A stretch of 64,000 bases of DNA from Seriola aureovittata. Its lineage: Eukaryota; Chordata; Actinopteri; Carangiformes; Carangidae. Made by a program: the position numbers and the translations under genes. Shown here one piece after another: positions 13,037 through 25,019 of the stretch (its first letter is position 1; each line of letters opens with the position of its first letter). The notes beneath the pieces are model-generated. The model did not search any database and was not told the DNA's origin. It saw only the letters and a list, made by a program, of their open reading frames with translations. Location of the stretch: NCBI RefSeq assembly GCF_021018895.1, contig NC_079376.1, positions 25,571,001 through 25,635,000 of the forward strand, given 5' to 3'.

Positions 13037-13815
13037 ATGATATACTCTCTGTCAGAGCTTTACAAAATGAGCAGCAGAGGTAAACAGGTGACAACCCTGG
13101 AGGCTCTGGAACTCATCTTTGATCATGACAGTGAAATAGAGGAGGATGTGTCTGAAGATGAAGACCATCTTGAGCTCAATTCTGAGTCTGATGATTCTGA
13201 TTATGAACCAAATGAGGAAATTGCTATTCATATTCCTCCAAGCAAGACATTCACATCAAAAAATGGTGAAATACAGTGGTCCTCATCCCCAAATATACTT
13301 CAGGCAAAACTGTCTGCAGAAAACACAATAAAGACAGTGCCAGGGCCCACTAGGATGACAGTGACTCGTGTGACAGACATCAAGTCAGCTTTTGAGCTGG
13401 TCATGCCCAACTCAATACAGAAAATCGTTCTCGAAATGAAAGTGGAAGGAACAGGATAAAATGCATTTACATGCATATCTGGGGGTCCTCATCCTGGCTG
13501 GGGTCTATAAGTCAAAGGGTGAACAGCCAGTCTGTGGGATGCAGAGACAGGCAGGGCTATATTTCATGCCACAATGTCTCTGGAGACTTTTCATATTTCC
13601 TCCAGAGTAATCCGATTTGATAATCGAGAGACAAGGGCTGTCAGATGGGAGAGAGACAAGAGACAAGCTGGCAGCTATCAGGACAGTGTGGGACAAGTGG
13701 GTAGAGCAACTTCCACTACTCTATAACACAGGCCCTAATGTCACAGTGGATGAACAGAAGAGGTGTCTCATGTTAATTTATCAACATCACTCCATAAAAA
13801 AAAAAGAAAAGTAAA
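13037..13815 (+). pseudogene. piggyBac transposase remnant (N-terminal part and first catalytic Asp)
   Basis: The first frame (13037-13459, 140 codons) has an acidic N-terminus and then the piggyBac pattern 'GPTRM…DIKSAFELVMPNSIQKI'. After its stop, other frames continue with 'HLHAYLGVLILAGVYKSKGE' (about 13460-13520) and 'DKLAAIRTVWDKWVEQLPLL…GPNVTVDEQ' (13617-13780). Both are piggyBac core motifs, and the last includes the first catalytic Asp. The frame then runs into poly(A)-rich sequence, so the other catalytic Asp residues and the C-terminal cysteine domain are missing. It is inactive. Confidence 0.75.
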
Positions 13816-14628
13816 ATAAAATTAAAAAAAAATTAATGTCATGTAAAACTCTTGTATTTTATATGTAGGTCTTTCCAAAGTACATTAAAAAAAGTTTTAA
13901 CATGCATTTTTAATGAAAAACGAGTGAATTATCTTCATTGAACCATGATCTGTGAGAGGTAAAGAACACCATTACACTAAATATTGATTGAAATGGTTAG
14001 TAATGGAGTTAATAATGAGATATAAACAATGTTTATTGGGATTTTTTGGTTTCTGACACTTATAATAATATAATTAAACATGCCCCGGGTCAAATTGACC
14101 CAGGAACATCATTGCTGTTCCTGAGAAACGAACATAACAGGAGGGGTAAACAGAAATAAGGACTCTCACTCTCACACACACACACACGCACACACACACA
14201 AACACACACACTATATTTATTATATGATCATTTTTCTCTACATTAGTGAAATAATCTGAAACATAAACTAAATAAAAGAACAAACGAGACACTGAGTTAA
14301 TGAGGGGCAGACAGGCACCGCTCCTCCCCTTCCTCCTCCTCCTCAGGATATTTCACAGTATGATTGACAGCTGAATGGAAACAGCAGAAAGGTCACCTCA
14401 AGGTCACTTCCTGTCTGCACCCTCTGACCTCAGCAGGGGCCTTCTGCTGTTGAATTGTGTGAGAACTAGAGGTTCAGTCAACAGAGTGGACATGAAGCTA
14501 GAAGACATTTTTCCTGAATGAACTCTGTGATGATTTTTTACTCTGTAGTTAGTTATTTTGATAAATGATTTAGCCTCAGTTCATCCGTCTTTCTCTCTTT
14601 TCATCTTTGTCATTATTCATTAGCCAAA

Positions 14629-14918
14629 CCACTTATCTTTTTAAGGTCCTCAAATCCCAGCTGACATTGGACGAGGCGAGGGCAGGGTGACAGGTCGCTG
14701 TCACAGAGCTGAAATATATAGAGACAAACAGCCATTCATTCTCACATTCAACAGGCATTTTACAGTCACCAATGAACCTGCATGTCTCAGGACTGTGGGA
14801 GGAAGCTGGACAACCCGGAAGGAAACATGCAAACTCCAAACAGGAAGGACGGGAGTCACCAGGAGGTTCAAACCCGCTGTGAGGTGAACAGTGCTAACCA
14901 CTGCATCACCGTGCCGCC
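14629..14918 (-). mobile_element. tRNA-derived SINE with A and B boxes
   Basis: On the minus strand it starts GGCGGCACGGTG, with an A-box-like TGATGCAGTGGTTA (plus 14895-14908) and a B-box-like GGTTTGAACC (plus 14865-14874). The typical fish tail follows ('ttggtgactgtaaaatgcc', 'gtcagctgggat', ending near 'gataagtggt'). Confidence 0.75.
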
Positions 14919-14960
14919 TCTGCCTTTCTGAGATTTTTTGAAAAGTAATAATAATAGTAA

Positions 14961-15190
14961 TAATAATAATATTTATTCATAAAGCACTTTTCTAAACCCA
15001 CACTACAAAGTGCTTTACAGTTAGTATTAATGAAAATAGACCAAAGACAGTGTCAAGAGGGCGATCAGTAAAATTCAATAAAACAAAAAATAAAATGTTG
15101 TCAATAAAAGCAAAATTAATCAATGAAATGAAGTAAAATCGGGAAAAGCTCTACAATAAAAGTAGGTTTTAAGAAGAGATTTAAAAGAGG
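14961..15190 (+). repeat. 'Aaagcactttt…aaagtgctttacag' repeat fragment
   Basis: 'tattcataaagcacttttct' is followed by 'caaagtgctttacag' and an A-rich stretch ending 'gtaggttttaagaagagat'. It belongs with the fragment at 42.1 kb. Confidence 0.5.
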
Positions 15191-16079
15191 TCAGTGATTC
15201 TGCTGAGCTGATTTATTGTATAATATTGTTTGTCATGTCTACCCTTAGGTTACTCACCTGTATTTTGTCTTGCTTCACCTGTAAAAACAAAATACATCAG
15301 TATATATTTTCTGTAGTATTGCTCTAACTGTTGCCATATGATTGGTAGACACCAGTCAGTCTGATTAACTTTGAGAGTTCATTCACAGTCTGTTTGATTG
15401 TCAACTGCTTGACATTATTATTACTGAGAGAAACGATGGTCAAAACTATGAAAAAATGAATAAACTAAAATTTTTCTTAAAGTGGCCAATCACTAATCCA
15501 ACCCCACAGATGTCAGTGCTGAGACTCTGTGATCCTTCCAGTGTACGAGAGCTTCCTCAGAAGGGTAACTGTAGTGTTCTTGAGAGTGGCTCCGTGGTCT
15601 GACCTAAATCACTGTCGTAAGCAGTAAAATCAGTCTCAGCACGTGTATTATTGTTTGTCAGATGAAATTAAAGTAGTCCCTCTGAGGCTTCTGTACAAGC
15701 CTGGACTGCACCTTGGATACAGCTTATTACCAAACCAGTCTGGGACAGATGAGACACAGTTCAGTGGGCGTTTCTCTACCTTTGTGGACGTTGGCGTTCG
15801 TGTGTGTGTGGAGTATTTCAGAGGGTCGGCTACGTCGCTAATCTGTGTTCGGGTCGACATGTGACACCACCCTCTGCTGACTCGTTCCCGGTTCATAGAA
15901 ACAGCAACATTACAACAGCAATATAGAAAACAGTGTGTATGACTCAAAACTGATGGGTGTGTTTTTGTAAAGCGATCGCCACCAAAAGAACCGGGGTGAG
16001 TATTTTAACACCTGCCTCAGGCCTGTCTGATCTCAGCCTCCATCATCCACCCCTGCCTCCCCCCCCCCTTCCCTCCATC

Positions 16080-16470
16080 CTCCCCTCCCCAGAGTTCTTC
16101 CACGCGGCCTCCAGTGGTTTCTGTCTCCATCTGGGCCTGATGCCAAAGGCCTCACAGGCCTGTTCGAGTCAGGCTGCAGCAGCCCTGCAACCATCCCTCC
16201 CTGTCTGCACAGATCTGCAGGGAGGTGTGGCTGGAAATAGCAAGGGGAAGGAGCGCAAAACCCTAAATGCACACAAAAGGGCCTCAGAGGGACAGTTGTC
16301 ATTGACATTATAGACAACCTCTGTGATGCAAGGGATATATCAATCAAAGCCTTATTAGTTACACTGGGTCTGGATCAAAGAAAGCTGCACAACCCTCTGA
16401 GGCGACACGATACAGTCTGATACTGTGGCTCCAACTTGGTTTAGAGATCAACTCTCTGGCCGCCGCGCCT
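16080..16470. promoter_or_regulatory. Candidate enhancer with two TCF/LEF-like words
   Basis: ATCAAAG at 16343-16349 and 16374-16380, 31 bases apart in the same orientation, at the right end of a unique block with 'cctgatgccaaaggcctcac' and 'aatgcacacaaaagg'. Confidence 0.4.
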
Positions 16471-17535
16471 AACATGCTCTGAAATGTGTCTGTATTTATT
16501 CATACTGTGCAGATGTGTCATTTCATGTCTAAGTAGCATGTGTAGCAATGAGCTGTTTGATTTTCTCTTTTACATTATTGCCATTTTCAAACAGTAGCAG
16601 GCAATTAACATTACAGAAGAGCAGCTTGATTCTAATCACACTGTAGATATTTTATTGTTCATAATAATTCAGTAATAGATTAGCATCAGCAGAAGACTGA
16701 TCCACTCCGGTACTGTTTATACTAACACACTGACCCTTGGCATTAGAACAGGACCTGACTCTATTAGACAGAATATAATCTGTGTGGCCCCAGTCTCTGA
16801 ATCGCACAACAAATGCACTAAGTTGGCAACACTGCAGGCTGTGAACGCCCCCTAACAGAAACTGTTTGTGCCAATTCATTTTGAAGGGGCAACGTCCAAA
16901 CTCAGTCACATGGCATTCAGCTGACCAATGGTGGAACTCCAGCACTCAGTCAGTTAGACAGTCACAAACATTCGCAATTATAGGTCATATTATAGAGTCA
17001 TATTCTGGTGTGACCAGGAACTATCACACCTAACAACCCCCAACCCCAGCTTCAAAATGTCTCTTTAAAAACCTGGACATCCCTGTTAGTCAGCAGTCAC
17101 TGGTTCAGGGATGCACAGCTGATTCCTGATTACTGTGCAATATTTCCTCCTGTTTATTCCACACAACGTCAAAACTTTAAAATATATCACAAAGCTTTGT
17201 TCGGGTGTGCTCCAAACCATTCATCCCTATTTAACTCACCCTCAACCACACAAGGAGCTGATCAGAGAACAGAGCTGATGGCGGGTCAGGCAGGAATGAA
17301 AACCTGGAGACCATTCCCTCTGGATGGCACATGGTTGGAGATCACTGCTTTGATACTGTGAGGCTCTTTAGAGCTGGAAGTCCTCTGAGTTTAGCCTTTG
17401 TCCCTTTCCCTGGAGTCCAGATGTGATCCCAGCTGGACGTGGCCATTCAACAGCCCACGCTGCCTCTGCGTGACACACACTGAACTGCCACGCCGAGACC
17501 CTTGGCCCTGTCACAAGACTCACATGTATTCCTGC

Positions 17536-17536
17536 A

Positions 17537-17599
<63 letters not shown>

Positions 17600-17719
17600 T
17601 GGCCCAGGGGTCACCTCCTTCCTTCAGCGGTCAGGTTCCTGATGGATTATATTTCATCCAGCGCTGCCACCACTCTCCATCTGAGGCCAGTGCCATCCTC
17701 CAGCTTACAGGAAACGAGT

Positions 17720-17751
<32 letters not shown>
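17536..17751 (+). repeat. (AC)n and (GT)n arrays 125 bp apart
   Basis: AC run at 17536-17597 and GT run at 17721-17751. They are inverted relative to each other, so a transcript could pair them. Confidence 0.9.
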
Positions 17752-17757
<6 letters not shown>

Positions 17758-17819
17758 GACAGAGGGCAGGTTTTGTGGGGGTCCAGCATGTTTTGTATGA
17801 GGCTTTCTTTCTCTCAGAT

Positions 17820-18020
17820 TAGCTGAAATCAATACCGAGGCAGGAAGACAGGGAGAGGAGAAGGCTAACACTGAGCACCAGCACAGATTGGTCATTCTGT
17901 TAGATGCAGATCTTCGAACAGGAATGCAAGCTTGTGCGTCTCAATCTCAGCTCCTCTCCGAGCTTCTTCATTAGGAAAACTCATCTGGGACGACAACTTT
18001 AGCTGTTAATTAATATCAGG
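17820..18020. promoter_or_regulatory. Candidate conserved non-coding block
   Basis: Unique sequence ending in TTAATTAATA (18006-18015), a homeodomain-type palindrome. Confidence 0.3.
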
Positions 18021-18547
18021 TGAATGTGTGTGACACATCACCGCATGCTGGGACTGAAAAACAGTTATGCTCAAGTGTTGTAAGTGGCTTTAGGTGTTTT
18101 ATATCAGAAGCTTTTCTTTGTATGTGTCTAGTGACTGTGGCTTATTTCAGTCAATATCAATATCATCCATATTTTTACATTAACAGTTCAAATGACTGTG
18201 TAATGTGATAGGTGAGTCATCAACTCTTAGTTACATGGAGCTTTTTTATCTTATTGTTTTAATTTTTTAGCCTTACACCTTTGAATAAAGAAGAAATAAT
18301 CATTGTATTATTCAGTATTATTTTCTGTTTTATGAGAAAAGATAGAGCTTAGGTAAGCGCACAGAAAGACTGATATGAAATGCGCAACTGATTTCGTCAG
18401 CATCACATGTTTGTTCTGAAAATGGTAATAATACAAGAGGGTTTTCATTAGACTGGTGGAATGTTTTTCTCAAAACTGTGGGTGTGTAAAATCCTCAAGC
18501 ATTAGAATTAAGATCCACAAATAAATGAATATAAGAAACCAGTTCTA

Positions 18548-19236
18548 AGTGTCATGTCTGGTTTCCTCCAGAAGTGATGCCAAAATCAGACCAGAGAATC
18601 AGTCTCAGAGTCCTTTAGCTGCTTTTTCTTTCACCGGGGAGAGGCTTCATCTGGACACTCTGCCATAAAGCTCAGATCAGTGGAGAGCTGCAGTGATTCC
18701 CTTCAGGAAGTTTTCTCCATCTCCACACAGGATCTCTGGAGCTCAGAGAGACCATCAGGTTCTTGGTCTCCTCTCTTCTCCCTGAGTCCTGGTGGTTCCA
18801 GACTTCTTCATGTCAGAATGATGGAGGCCACTGTTCTTCTCAGGAACCTTCAGTGCAGCAGAAATGTTTTTGAGCCTGGACACAGTCCTGTCTCTGATCT
18901 CTGCAGCAGCTCCTTCCTCCTCATGGTTTCTGCTCTGATCTGTTTGACTGGTGAGACTGGTGTGTGTCTTCACACATCATGTCCAATCAGCTGAGTTTAC
19001 CAGGTGGACTCCAGTCAGGGTGCAGAAACATCTCAGAGATGATGCAGAGAAATTGAAATTTACAGAGTCATAGTAAATCTAAATACTTATGTCAATGTGA
19101 TATTTAATTTTTAATTTTTTAATAAATTTGTAAAAATTCTGTTTTCACAGGGTTAGTTATGGGGGATTGAGTGTAGACTGATGAGGGAAAAAATACATTT
19201 AAATTATTTTAATGCTGCAACATTATCTGAAATAAC

Positions 19237-19276
<40 letters not shown>

Positions 19277-19325
19277 TGAAAACATTGAAGGGGTCTGAAG
19301 ACTTTCTGAATGCTCTATAGTTTTT
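18548..19325 (-). mobile_element. Decayed Tc1-like transposon (truncated)
   Basis: The right end (plus 19272-19320) contains the Tc1 terminal signature 'aaggggtctgaagactttc…aatg'. Internal blocks such as 'gtccaatcag', 'ccaggtggactcc' and 'gggggattgagtgtagactgatg' match fish Tc1 transposons. The left side stops inside the transposase near 'tggtttcctccag'. A (AAT)n array has expanded inside the terminal repeat (19233-19275). Confidence 0.7.
18600..18973 (-). pseudogene. Tc1-like transposase remnant
   Basis: The minus strand at 18755-18973 encodes the Tc1 helix-turn-helix core (EIRDRTVSR…NISAALKVPEK…KKSGTTRT). Further along, other frames hold 'LKDSET' and 'ILWSD', the latter around the first catalytic Asp. 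Stops and deletions show that it is dead. Confidence 0.65.
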
Positions 19326-19639
19326 AGAAACATTTCATGGATCAAAACGTGATTGTGACACAACAGGAAAAAGCAGAGGGAGAAATCAAACCTCTGGGGA
19401 CTGCGATGACTTGTGAAAGAATTCTCTTGACTGTAAACATGTTGTAGCTGTTGCTGAGAAATCTTTATTTGTACCAAATTACTATGCACAGACATTAATT
19501 AAAAAGCAATATATGCACCTTCTATTTCCATTTTCCAATGAGGGCTCAAGGCCATCAGATGTATTACCTGCTGAGTGTTGTTGAATGTGTTGAACATGCA
19601 CATGCACACCTCACCTGTTCCATCTCTGAGACGGACAAA

Positions 19640-19920
19640 GCATCCATCCCGCAGTCATCCTTTTCATCAGCCCTCTTTTTCTGCAAACTCATTATACTCT
19701 GCCTTTTCTGCGCCGCGTGTCCAGATGGCGAGGCGTCTTGCAGTCATAATGCTGTGGTAATCCCCCCCACACATGGTGCCCTCACTCCAGTAAACACTCT
19801 TCCTATTGTTTCCAGGTTCGCACCCCCGGCCCCCGTGGTACCACTGGCCTGCAGAGCTGTGCAGGCTCCACACTGTACATGTGAGTCTGCCTGACGTCCT
19901 CTCTGCAGCTCAGGGGAAGT
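19640..19920. promoter_or_regulatory. Candidate conserved non-coding block
   Basis: Balanced, repeat-free sequence with frames on both strands but no protein signature. A CpG-containing 'tgcgccgcgtgtccagatggcg' core stands out against the flanks. Confidence 0.25.
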
Positions 19921-20079
19921 CTTCACTTATAATGATGTGATGATGTGCAACACATCAGTGCCTCATTGGGATGGGGAGAGGTTTAAAGAAGGGGTGCACC
20001 AACCTCTCTACTCATGTGTTTTGAACATAATTAGGTGAGAAAAAACAATAAATCAGTGAAAAGTAACCTCAGAGTCCCC

Positions 20080-20490
20080 GGTTCCTGCTGTTTGTCACTT
20101 TAGTCCATTTCTTCATAGACCCACAATCTTTCATCACCAGTAAAAACTCCTCTAGCTGCTGTTTATCTGTCTTTTGACTCCCCCACTGGAAGATATTCTT
20201 GCCAGCTTGATGCACGAAAAAACTTCGAGCCCACAGAAAGTATTTTGTAAGCAAATATTTCTGAACAAATGATGCTCGGCATGTCATCGGTATATTTACG
20301 ATGGCTCAAAGACATGGCTGTGCGGGTCTAATTAAAAATGTGAAAGGGTTAGCAGCCTGCCGCTCGTTGCCAGCTCTTGGCAGCTCTCCTGTCAGGCAGC
20401 CAGCTGTTTAGTCCTGCCCTGAATTATTGCCAGACCCACCGCCAGGCATTGTGGGATTGGCAGGGCCGGGTGGAGAGCTATTGTGTTCAC
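20080..20490. promoter_or_regulatory. Candidate enhancer
   Basis: Unique block with CTAATTAAAA (20328-20337), several CAGCTG/CAGCTC words and 'ttattgccagacccaccgcc'. It ends at an (AG)n run (20499-20521). Confidence 0.4.
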
Positions 20491-20984
20491 CCACGGAAGG
20501 AGAGAGAGAGAGAGAGAGAGAGAAAGAAGAAGATGGAAGCACGAAGTATTCCCCTCCTTCAAGTTCCCACAGACAGACATGCAGGGCTCAGAAAGTGCTG
20601 CTGATGTGCAGAGAGCAAACTCACAGTGAAAGTTCAGCCTCTATATGAAGTTTTTATTACATTTACACCCTGTGAAACTCTGAGAGATCCGTACATGAAA
20701 TTAAAGGCATCACATGTGAAACAACGATTCATGATAAATTCACATATGGACATAAGAGGGAACAGTATCATTCACAAAAATCAGTGATGAGTGAATGCTA
20801 TAGACACACACCCTCATTACACCTGTGACCACCTGTGTCACATTTCTGACCTGCCTCTGACCAAAGAATTTCAACAGTCGGCCTAATGAAGGTAAATATA
20901 CACATGGATTTGTTTTGAAGGAATGTATTAGCCCCAAAGAAAGGAAACAATATAGAATATAGAAAACTAGAATCACCAACTCTT

Positions 20985-21300
20985 AGTTGTCTGCCTCTGC
21001 CATTCAGACTAGTTTCAGGTTACATCCCTGTTCATTCAGAGTCATAGAAAATATGAACTATTTGTGTGAAGTTGTGTCATAATTGCTGCCTGAAGTCTTG
21101 AGTAATGGCTAAAAAGGTCACACTGCCCCTTGACCTTTGACCTTTAGCCACCAAAATCTAATCAGTTCATCCTTGAGTTGAAGTGAATGTTTGTACCAAC
21201 TTTGAAGAAGTTCTATGAAGGCGTTACTGAGATATCGTGTCCAAGAGAATGAGACGGACGAACAGACGGATGGACAACCTGAAACCATGAAAACAAATCC
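20985..21300 (+). repeat. Dispersed repeat with DR1 motif, copy 1
   Basis: Shared blocks are 'gactagtttcaggttacatc', 'tcatagaaaatatgaac', the DR1 motif at 21131-21143, 'caaaatctaatcagttcatc', 'actgagatatcg' and 'gacggatggacaacc'. The same order recurs at 25.7, 45.0 and 46.6 kb. Its mobile-element class is unknown to me. Confidence 0.75.
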
Positions 21301-22300
21301 TAGATGGCTTTTTTTTTTTACAGCACAGCAGGAGCAGCAGAACCCGAATTGGTAACATTTACTTAAGTGAGCTAGTACACTGTACAGACTGGCTCACTGT
21401 CTGAGGATCCTTCCAGAGAGTTTACTATGGACACAGACACAGAATCAATTCAAGTACCAGATTTATTTTGAAGACATTTGCTTTTTTGCTTTTTTGTTGT
21501 ATGAATGTTGATGTAGTGAGGTTTCAGTATGACATGCTGCAGAACTAGACAGGCAGACGTTGTTTTCGTCCATCTGTGTTGGGGGTTTAAAATTGATATA
21601 GCATTGTGTCTGTCAGCTCACGTGAATGGAAGATTTCTCTGAACACTCTGACCGGATGTGTTAATGTTGCTGTGCGTGATGCAGCAGACCTGCACATGTC
21701 ACACATCAAGACCTTTAAGAACCATTAGGAAATATCAGTCCATCTCCATGGAAACACATGAGATCACTGTACGTATGACAAAAATCTGTGAGGACTCCAA
21801 CCATCCGGAGGGTGGAGGTCTGAACTGACCTGTGCTTTTCCCGCTATGATGTCACATAACATGTCTGCCGTGAAGAAGGTGGGACTTCAGTCCTGACATC
21901 TTTGACAGGGGGGCTTTGACACAGCCTTTAAAAGAACTGCTGACTTACATTAATTATAGAGACATAAAGTTGTGAGAAAGTCAACAGACCTCAGTTGTGT
22001 AGAGTTTATAACCAGCTGTTGATTTTCAGAGGAATTTCTCTGAAAGAGAATGTTTCATTTAAACATGTAGCCAACAATGACAAATATAAATAAAGGAGTT
22101 TTTTTTGGATGTGTTGTGGACTGAATGACTATTTCTAAAACCATGGAGAAATGGCCTAGCTGTGATTGATTTCACAGTCTTTTTTAATTTAGGATATTTC
22201 ACATGTAAAAACAGAAAAATACTGTTAACTATTTGCTATTGTGTGTTATAGTTGTTGTTTTATGTTAGGTGTCCTTGAGTGCCTTGAAAGACACATATTA
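21300..22300. other. Mostly unique sequence, no gene seen
   Basis: Apart from the short repeat at 21735-21850 I see nothing I can name. Confidence 0.4.
21735..21850 (+). repeat. 'Catctccatggaaacacat' repeat, copy 1
   Basis: Shares 'catctccatggaaacacat', 'actgtacgtatgacaaaaat' and 'ctgtgagg' with 29712-29905. There the two parts are separated by about 75 extra bases, so one copy holds an insertion. Confidence 0.45.
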
Positions 22301-22307
22301 ATAAAAT

Positions 22308-22309
22308 GC

Positions 22310-22340
<31 letters not shown>

Positions 22341-22370
22341 TATTATTATTATAAGATTATTATTATAAGA
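22308..22370 (+). repeat. (ATT)n array at a LINE/SINE-like tail
   Basis: 'gtgccttgaaagacac…aataaaatgcattattatt' is the 3' end pattern of many fish retroposons, extended into an ATT array. Confidence 0.6.
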
Positions 22371-22519
22371 AAAAGAGAAGTAGAATAATAATAAATGGAT
22401 TATAAAAATCTAAACAAAAATCAGTTAAAATCTGAAAACAGTATGGATACAGACAGAAAAGGTCAAATACGGCAGAAATAAACCAAAAACAAAAAAAATT
22501 AAAGTAATACCTGGACGAC

Positions 22520-23230
22520 ACTCAGAGGAGTTGGATCATGTGTCTGTGGATGAGGAGGTGTCAGTCGATGTATGTGATCGTCTCTGTGACTCGTCTCCTG
22601 CTGCCTGATTTTGTGATCAGCTGGAATATCACTCCACTGTAATCGATCCTCTAACAGGCCTGATCAGCCACACTCATGCCCCCTCCGCTCCGCCCTCCCT
22701 GCCCCACCCCTCCCCACTTCCTTTGTGTATAAATAATTATTTTTTGCTAAGACTACGGGTCCAGGTTGGATCTAACAGAGCCGAGCACTTCAATTGTTTC
22801 CCCCCCGCCGCCGCCGCCGCCATCATCGTCACCTTCCACCGAGCTCAGCCCCGCTCTATGTTTGTCCTCTCCTTCAAATGCTGCTTTGAGTCTCAAATTT
22901 TGTGTCGAAAATAACAAAAAAAGGAGCTGTTGTGCGGCACCGACAACAGCTAGTGACAACAAAGAGTAACCCTCCCCCTCCCCTCCACCTCCGACTGCTG
23001 CTTCCTTCTTCTTCTGTTATCTTTAACAGAAGAAGAAGTCTTCCCTTATCTTGCTTGTTCTCCTTTTGTTTTGCTCTGGAGACATTTTCTCTCCCTCCTC
23101 CTGTTCTCCTTCTCTCTCTCTCTCCCTCTCTCTCTCTCCCTGCTCAGCCGTATCCTCTCTTGCTCCCTTCTTTTTGTTTTCCTCTACTCGGAGGCTTGTG
23201 GGCCAAAAGCTCATAATCATTTCAAAGGTC
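22520..23230. promoter_or_regulatory. Candidate regulatory block with GCC and pyrimidine repeats
   Basis: Unique start ('gattttgtgatcagctgg', 'gtaatcgatcc') with TAAATAATTATTT (22729-22741), then a (CCG)n run (22805-22821) and long C/T-rich tracts to 23140. A CpG-rich core is unusual for this window and could mark a promoter, but no exon follows. Confidence 0.35.
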
Positions 23231-23318
23231 CTTTAAATATATAATAAGAGTTCTGCATTGTGATAAACAACATGTCACAGGGAGAATATCAACATGGCTG
23301 CTGTGCCCTGTGCCTCCT

Positions 23319-23320
<2 letters not shown>

Positions 23321-23377
<57 letters not shown>
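23321..23377 (+). repeat. (AC)n microsatellite
   Basis: Pure AC run; a second shorter run is at 23815-23844. Confidence 0.9.
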
Positions 23378-23379
<2 letters not shown>

Positions 23380-23381
<2 letters not shown>

Positions 23382-23811
23382 CACTCAAAAACACAAACAC
23401 TAAGTTGGATGCCTTCTGCATGTTTTCCCTGTGTTTCTTCCACACTTTAGTCCTTGTGTTGGTCACCACACAGCAGTGATGACCACGCACAATACAATTA
23501 TTGTTAGGGACAGAAACTTGTGCTGATAACTGTAGCTACACATGGACAGACAGTGTGTTTTAAGGACCACACATTTAACAACTGACTAATGTTGATATTC
23601 ACAGGTGAGTAGATGTTGATTAGTCACAACCGAAGAGCCCAGGTGTTACTAATAACATTAAAGATGGCTCTATTGTTTTTCTTTTAATGCAGGTGAACCC
23701 ACTAATAAAAGCTGATTTACTCCTTTTTCACTGCCATTTGAGTTTGTCCTTCTGTTCCAACTGAGGACACACACAACAACAAAGACTGATGTCATCACAT
23801 GCACTTACAGA

Positions 23812-23848
<37 letters not shown>

Positions 23849-24795
23849 GGAGAGTGTGAGCTGCTAGCCGCCATGCAAACTGGTAAAAAGGATCTGTAAG
23901 TTCTCATCCTCAGGTTGGAGCTCCTGTAAGTGTCGGAGCCTCCGTGTGAGAAGCTTCGATCAGTGATTGTGTGTTTTTAAAACTTATTTCAGGGCTGCAG
24001 CTCACTCTTTCATCACAGAGTGCAGTGAATCTGCTGTGTTTTCTGGTTCAACAGCAACATGCTTTACAGGTGACAGGTGTGTTTACAGTGTCAGTGCTCT
24101 GACAGATGTCACAGCAGCAAAAGGGGTGCAAATTAGCGAGTTAAATACCTGCGTGTACTGTAGAGTCATTTGACCGAATGCCGATTGAACCCTTTTCCAA
24201 TGCCAACAAAAGCCATATCGGGTTTTGGGGTTTTTAGGGGGTCATGACAGTGTTCCAGTTAGTCTTCATGCACTGGACCAGGAGTCTGAACATGAAGCAG
24301 CTAAATGGAATTCAGTCATCATTCATTTTATTATCTACTCCTGTGCTTTTCCTGCTGTCACATGTCAAATGGCTTTTTATGCCACAGCTAACTAGTTACT
24401 TATCCAGCTAGCCTGCACACTAATGTTAGAGGGAAACATTTTTTCATTGGATGTTTGTTAGTATTTTGTTCAGAAAGCTAAGGTGAAGCATAATAGATGC
24501 CTATCTCAGTATAAGGCACATTACCTAAAGCTATTGTTTGCTTAAGCTTTCAGTTCATGTGTGTTTAAGGAAACCTGCAGTTCATTACAGCTGTGTTTTG
24601 ATTTGTATACTGTGACCATCAGTTATCAGTGAGGGCACACTAAAGTTTACCTAAGATCGTGGATCACAGTCACATTGCTTAAGTGTGGTGGAAGCGAGCA
24701 ACAACAACAAAAACAAGCAGTAGGTTTGAAAATTGGTGGAACCTTTGGGATAATGTAAGAACACAACTCAACAAAATACATATTAAAAAAAAATA

Positions 24796-24836
<41 letters not shown>

Positions 24837-25010
24837 TATATATACATTAGTATAAAATGCAGAGTCATCACAGCACTGGATGGAATCAATTTTCCCAGGG
24901 TTCTTGTCTCCTGCTGTTATATTACATTAATCCCTCTTTTTTTCCAAACAAACATCTGAGCCAGCAACACGAAGCTTCACATTGTTCATATGCCTGGTGG
25001 GTGTCACCCT
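23380..25010. other. Unique to AT-rich sequence, no gene seen
   Basis: Holds a short AC array (23815-23844) and the AT array at 24798-24846. No reading frame with protein character. Confidence 0.4.
24798..24846 (+). repeat. (AT)n microsatellite
   Basis: AT run with one ACAC interruption. A second AT run is at 52690-52712. Confidence 0.85.
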
Positions 25011-25019
25011 CCATCTAAA

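Larger units (their letters stand above)
12650..14110 (+). mobile_element. Decayed piggyBac-family transposon
   Basis: The ends are marked by near-identical palindromes: CGGGTCAATTTGACCCG at 12663-12679 and CCGGGTCAAATTGACCCA at about 14085-14102. These palindromic GGGTCAA/TTGACCC ends are typical of fish piggyBac-like elements. Between them lie transposase remnants on the plus strand. An (AC)n array sits just inside the left end (12764-12844). TTAA target duplications were not clearly recovered, so the outer limits are approximate. Confidence 0.65.
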
